Of a DNA stretch of 49,935 nucleotides, positions 48,295 through 49,935 are shown piece after piece. The notes beneath the pieces were generated by a model. That model was not told the DNA's origin, did not search any database, and worked only from the letters and a program-made list of their open reading frames with translations. The stretch spans positions 24,598-74,532 of the forward strand of contig NZ_AOHZ01000084.1 in assembly GCF_000337215.1 (NCBI RefSeq). Reading direction: 5' to 3'. Both the position numbers and the translations under genes were made by a program. Numbering within the stretch: position 1 is the stretch's first letter; every line of letters begins with the position of its first letter. Source of the DNA: Natronolimnohabitans innermongolicus JCM 12255. GTDB lineage: Archaea; Halobacteriota; Halobacteria; Halobacteriales; Natrialbaceae.

Positions 48295-49266
48295 ATGAGC
48301 CTCCCCGAGGAACTCGAGGGCGCGAGAATCATCATCGAGCAGTGTGCCAACGTCGAACCGAGCGAACACGTCGCGATCGTCGGCGATTGGCGATCCGACG
48401 ACGTCACCGAACGACTCGCCGCGGCGGCCCGAACGATCGGTTCCGAAGCGTCAGTTCACCTGATGGCGCCCCGAGAAGAGGACGGAAACGAACCGCCCGA
48501 AGCGATCGCCGGAGCGATGAGAGAAGCCGACGTCGTCGTGTTAGTTCCGACCAGAGCGATCGCCCACTCGGCGGCGGCAAAGCGGGCACTCGAGAACGGG
48601 ACGCGAATCGTCGCGATGGCGAAACTCTCGCTCGAGGAGTTGCTCGCTGACGGACTTCGCGTCGACTTCGACGAAATCGGCGAGGAAGTGCGGGAGATGG
48701 CCGATCGGTTCGCAGACGCGGACACGGCGAGGCTAACCGCGGCAAACGGGACCGACGTGACGTTCGCTCTCGGTGATCGGCCCGGAAACGGACTGAACTG
48801 TACCGTCCGCGAACCGGGTGAGTTCACGGTCGCGTACTGTGCAGAGGCGAACGTCACGCCGATACCGGACGGAACAAACGGACGGATCGTCTTCGACGGA
48901 TCGATACCGAACCTCGGAATCGGGTTACTGCGAGACGAACTCACGATGGAAATCGACGACGGAAGCGTGGTCAGTATCGACGGCGCAGAAGGCGAGCGAG
49001 TCGAAGCGATCTGGCAACGGTACGACGACCCGGCGGTCCGGGAGGTCGCCGAACTGGCCGTTGGACTGAACCCTCGTTGTACCGAACTTACCGGTGGCTT
49101 CATCAACGATCACGGCGTCTACGGAACCGTTCACGTCGGGTTCGGGACGAGCAGTAACCTGGGCGGGGAAAACCGAACGCCGCTTCACTTCGATTGTACG
49201 CTTCGATCGGCCACCCTCGAGTTGGACGGTGAAACTGTCGTACAGGACCGGGACGTACAGCTCTAG
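48295..49266 (+). CDS. M29-like metallo-enzyme (aminopeptidase T / 2,5-dihydroxypyridine dioxygenase family)
   Basis: A 323-residue protein. The C-terminal half carries the metal ligands expected for family M29: Glu in Y-C-A-E-A-N, Glu in C-T-E-L-T, His in G-T-V-H-V-G and His/Asp in P-L-H-F-D. M29 proteins are aminopeptidases, but the same family includes NicX-type 2,5-dihydroxypyridine 5,6-dioxygenases. The N-terminal half is a Rossmann-like domain as in that family. The gene diverges from the tct operon, so a catabolic role on a carboxylate or amide is plausible. No TATA-like box near -27 is obvious. Confidence 0.75.
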   Translation: MSLPEELEGARIIIEQCANVEPSEHVAIVGDWRSDDVTERLAAAARTIGSEASVHLMAPREEDGNEPPEAIAGAMREADVVVLVPTRAIAHSAAAKRALENGTRIVAMAKLSLEELLADGLRVDFDEIGEEVREMADRFADADTARLTAANGTDVTFALGDRPGNGLNCTVREPGEFTVAYCAEANVTPIPDGTNGRIVFDGSIPNLGIGLLRDELTMEIDDGSVVSIDGAEGERVEAIWQRYDDPAVREVAELAVGLNPRCTELTGGFINDHGVYGTVHVGFGTSSNLGGENRTPLHFDCTLRSATLELDGETVVQDRDVQL

Positions 49267-49366
49267 TCTCCTCGGCGCCAGAACAGCATACTAGCGGCCG
49301 TCGACAGTGCCGGCGGCCATCCGTCGGATCCCCACCGTTTATCTATCGAGACGGCAACGATATCGC

Positions 49367-49864
49367 ATGGTCGAAGATACCACCCAGCAGGATACCGTCC
49401 CTGAACCGAGCTTCGAGCACGTACTCGACCTCGAGATCGAGGTCGAAGAGCCGATCGAAATCGGAGACACCGGCGACGGACGGCGACGGATCATCCCGAT
49501 CGTCGACGGCACCGTTTCCGGCCGAATCGACGGCCACGTGATCCCTGCCGGTGCGGACTACCAGCTGTTTCGCGTCGAGCGACCGACGGAACTAGTCGCG
49601 AAGTACGCCTTCGAGACCGACGACGGCTCGCGCGTCTACGTCGAGAACGAGGGCATTCGGTACGCCCCGCCGGAGACGAAAAAGCGGCTTCGGGACGGCG
49701 AGCCGGTCGATCCGGACGAGGTGTACTTCCAGTCGACGCCGCGGTTCGAGACCGCCGATCCCGACCTCGAGTGGCTCACCCAGAGCGTCTTCGTCGCCTC
49801 GGGGGTTCGACAGCCCAAGGGCGTGAAGCTGGCGGTGTATCGAGTCTACTATAGTAGCCAGTGA
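49367..49864 (+). CDS. DUF3237 domain protein, C terminus altered by an inserted repeat
   Basis: A 165-residue protein of the DUF3237 family, a beta-barrel of unknown function found near catabolic genes. Typical features are I-I-P-I-V-D-G-T-V-S-G, the A-G-A-D-Y-Q-L segment and the Q-S-T-P-R-F-E-T end motif. The ATG at 49367 lies 27 bases after the TATA-like TTTATC (49338-49343), so the mRNA is leaderless. The last residues (after V-Y-R-V-Y) and the stop codon are read from the left end of the inverted-repeat element at 49849, so the original C terminus was replaced by four or five residues. The domain itself appears complete. Confidence 0.78.
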   Translation: MVEDTTQQDTVPEPSFEHVLDLEIEVEEPIEIGDTGDGRRRIIPIVDGTVSGRIDGHVIPAGADYQLFRVERPTELVAKYAFETDDGSRVYVENEGIRYAPPETKKRLRDGEPVDPDEVYFQSTPRFETADPDLEWLTQSVFVASGVRQPKGVKLAVYRVYYSSQ

Positions 49865-49934
49865 AACGATTTACACACCGATCGCGACGCTGTCCTGCGA
49901 TCGGGTGTGCATTGACTTTCACTGGCTACTATAG
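49849..49934. mobile_element. 86-bp inverted-repeat element (MITE-like)
   Basis: CTATAGTAGCCAGTGAAA at 49849-49866 is perfectly repeated in inverted orientation at 49917-49934. The interior has a second palindrome (CACACCGATCGC to GCGATCGGGTGTG, one extra base), so the whole element can fold into a long hairpin. Length and ends match the diverged copy at 23064-23147. No coding capacity. It may be a non-autonomous element mobilised by an IS with the same ends, or a terminator-like repeat. Confidence 0.75.
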
Positions 49935-49935
49935 A

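Overview
The window is a high-GC chromosomal segment with the hallmarks of a haloarchaeon, most likely of the Natrialbales/Natrinema-Haloterrigena type. Proteins are very acidic, CG/GAC/GAG codons dominate, many start codons lie about 27 bases downstream of a TATA-like box (leaderless genes), and neighbouring genes often overlap by ATGA or GTGA. No rRNA, tRNA or CRISPR array was seen. Genus is inference.

Layout. 1-10 kb: the end of a thiolase, its DUF35 partner and an acyl-CoA ligase form one overlapping operon; then an IclR regulator, a UbiA prenyltransferase, a second AMP-dependent ligase, a metallo-beta-lactamase-fold hydrolase and a split ADP-forming acyl-CoA synthetase (alpha and beta genes). 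10-17 kb: a gentisate-type aromatic ring-cleavage cluster with an FAH-family hydrolase, a zinc-ribbon protein, gentisate 1,2-dioxygenase-like bicupin, an SDR, a small acidic protein, an FAD monooxygenase, a GNAT protein and a maleate isomerase homologue. 17-20 kb: module A (IclR, amidohydrolase-2, Rieske protein). 20-25 kb: minisatellite repeats, then two tandem copies of a YjiH-like membrane protein. 25-31 kb: UspA, a DUF3179 protein, a 4-hydroxybenzoyl-CoA-thioesterase-like hotdog protein and a 1025-residue FAD/Fe-S oxidoreductase. 31-35 kb, minus strand: module B (IclR, amidohydrolase-2, Rieske) in the same order as module A, plus another IclR. 35-39 kb, minus strand: CoA ligase, carboxyltransferase and enoyl-CoA hydratase. 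39-42 kb: a small membrane protein, a sodium:solute symporter and an unknown gene in one overlapping operon. 42-49 kb: a second UspA, a VOC protein, an enolase-superfamily enzyme, a TctABC tripartite transporter, an M29-like metallo-enzyme and a DUF3237 protein whose end is supplied by an 86-bp inverted-repeat element.

How it fits together (inference). Carboxylic or aromatic acids enter through the symporter, TctABC or the YjiH-like proteins and are activated by CoA ligases. A hydroxylase and an acyl-CoA thioesterase could deliver gentisate, which is cleaved to maleylpyruvate. The FAH protein plus maleate isomerase would give pyruvate and fumarate without a thiol-dependent isomerase. Four IclR regulators sit between the catabolic units, and three of them have a 6-3-6 palindrome directly upstream of their own TATA box.

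The most unusual things seen are the duplicated IclR/amidohydrolase/Rieske module, whose Rieske proteins have an enlarged loop between the two cluster-binding motifs, and the family of candidate operators around the IclR genes.
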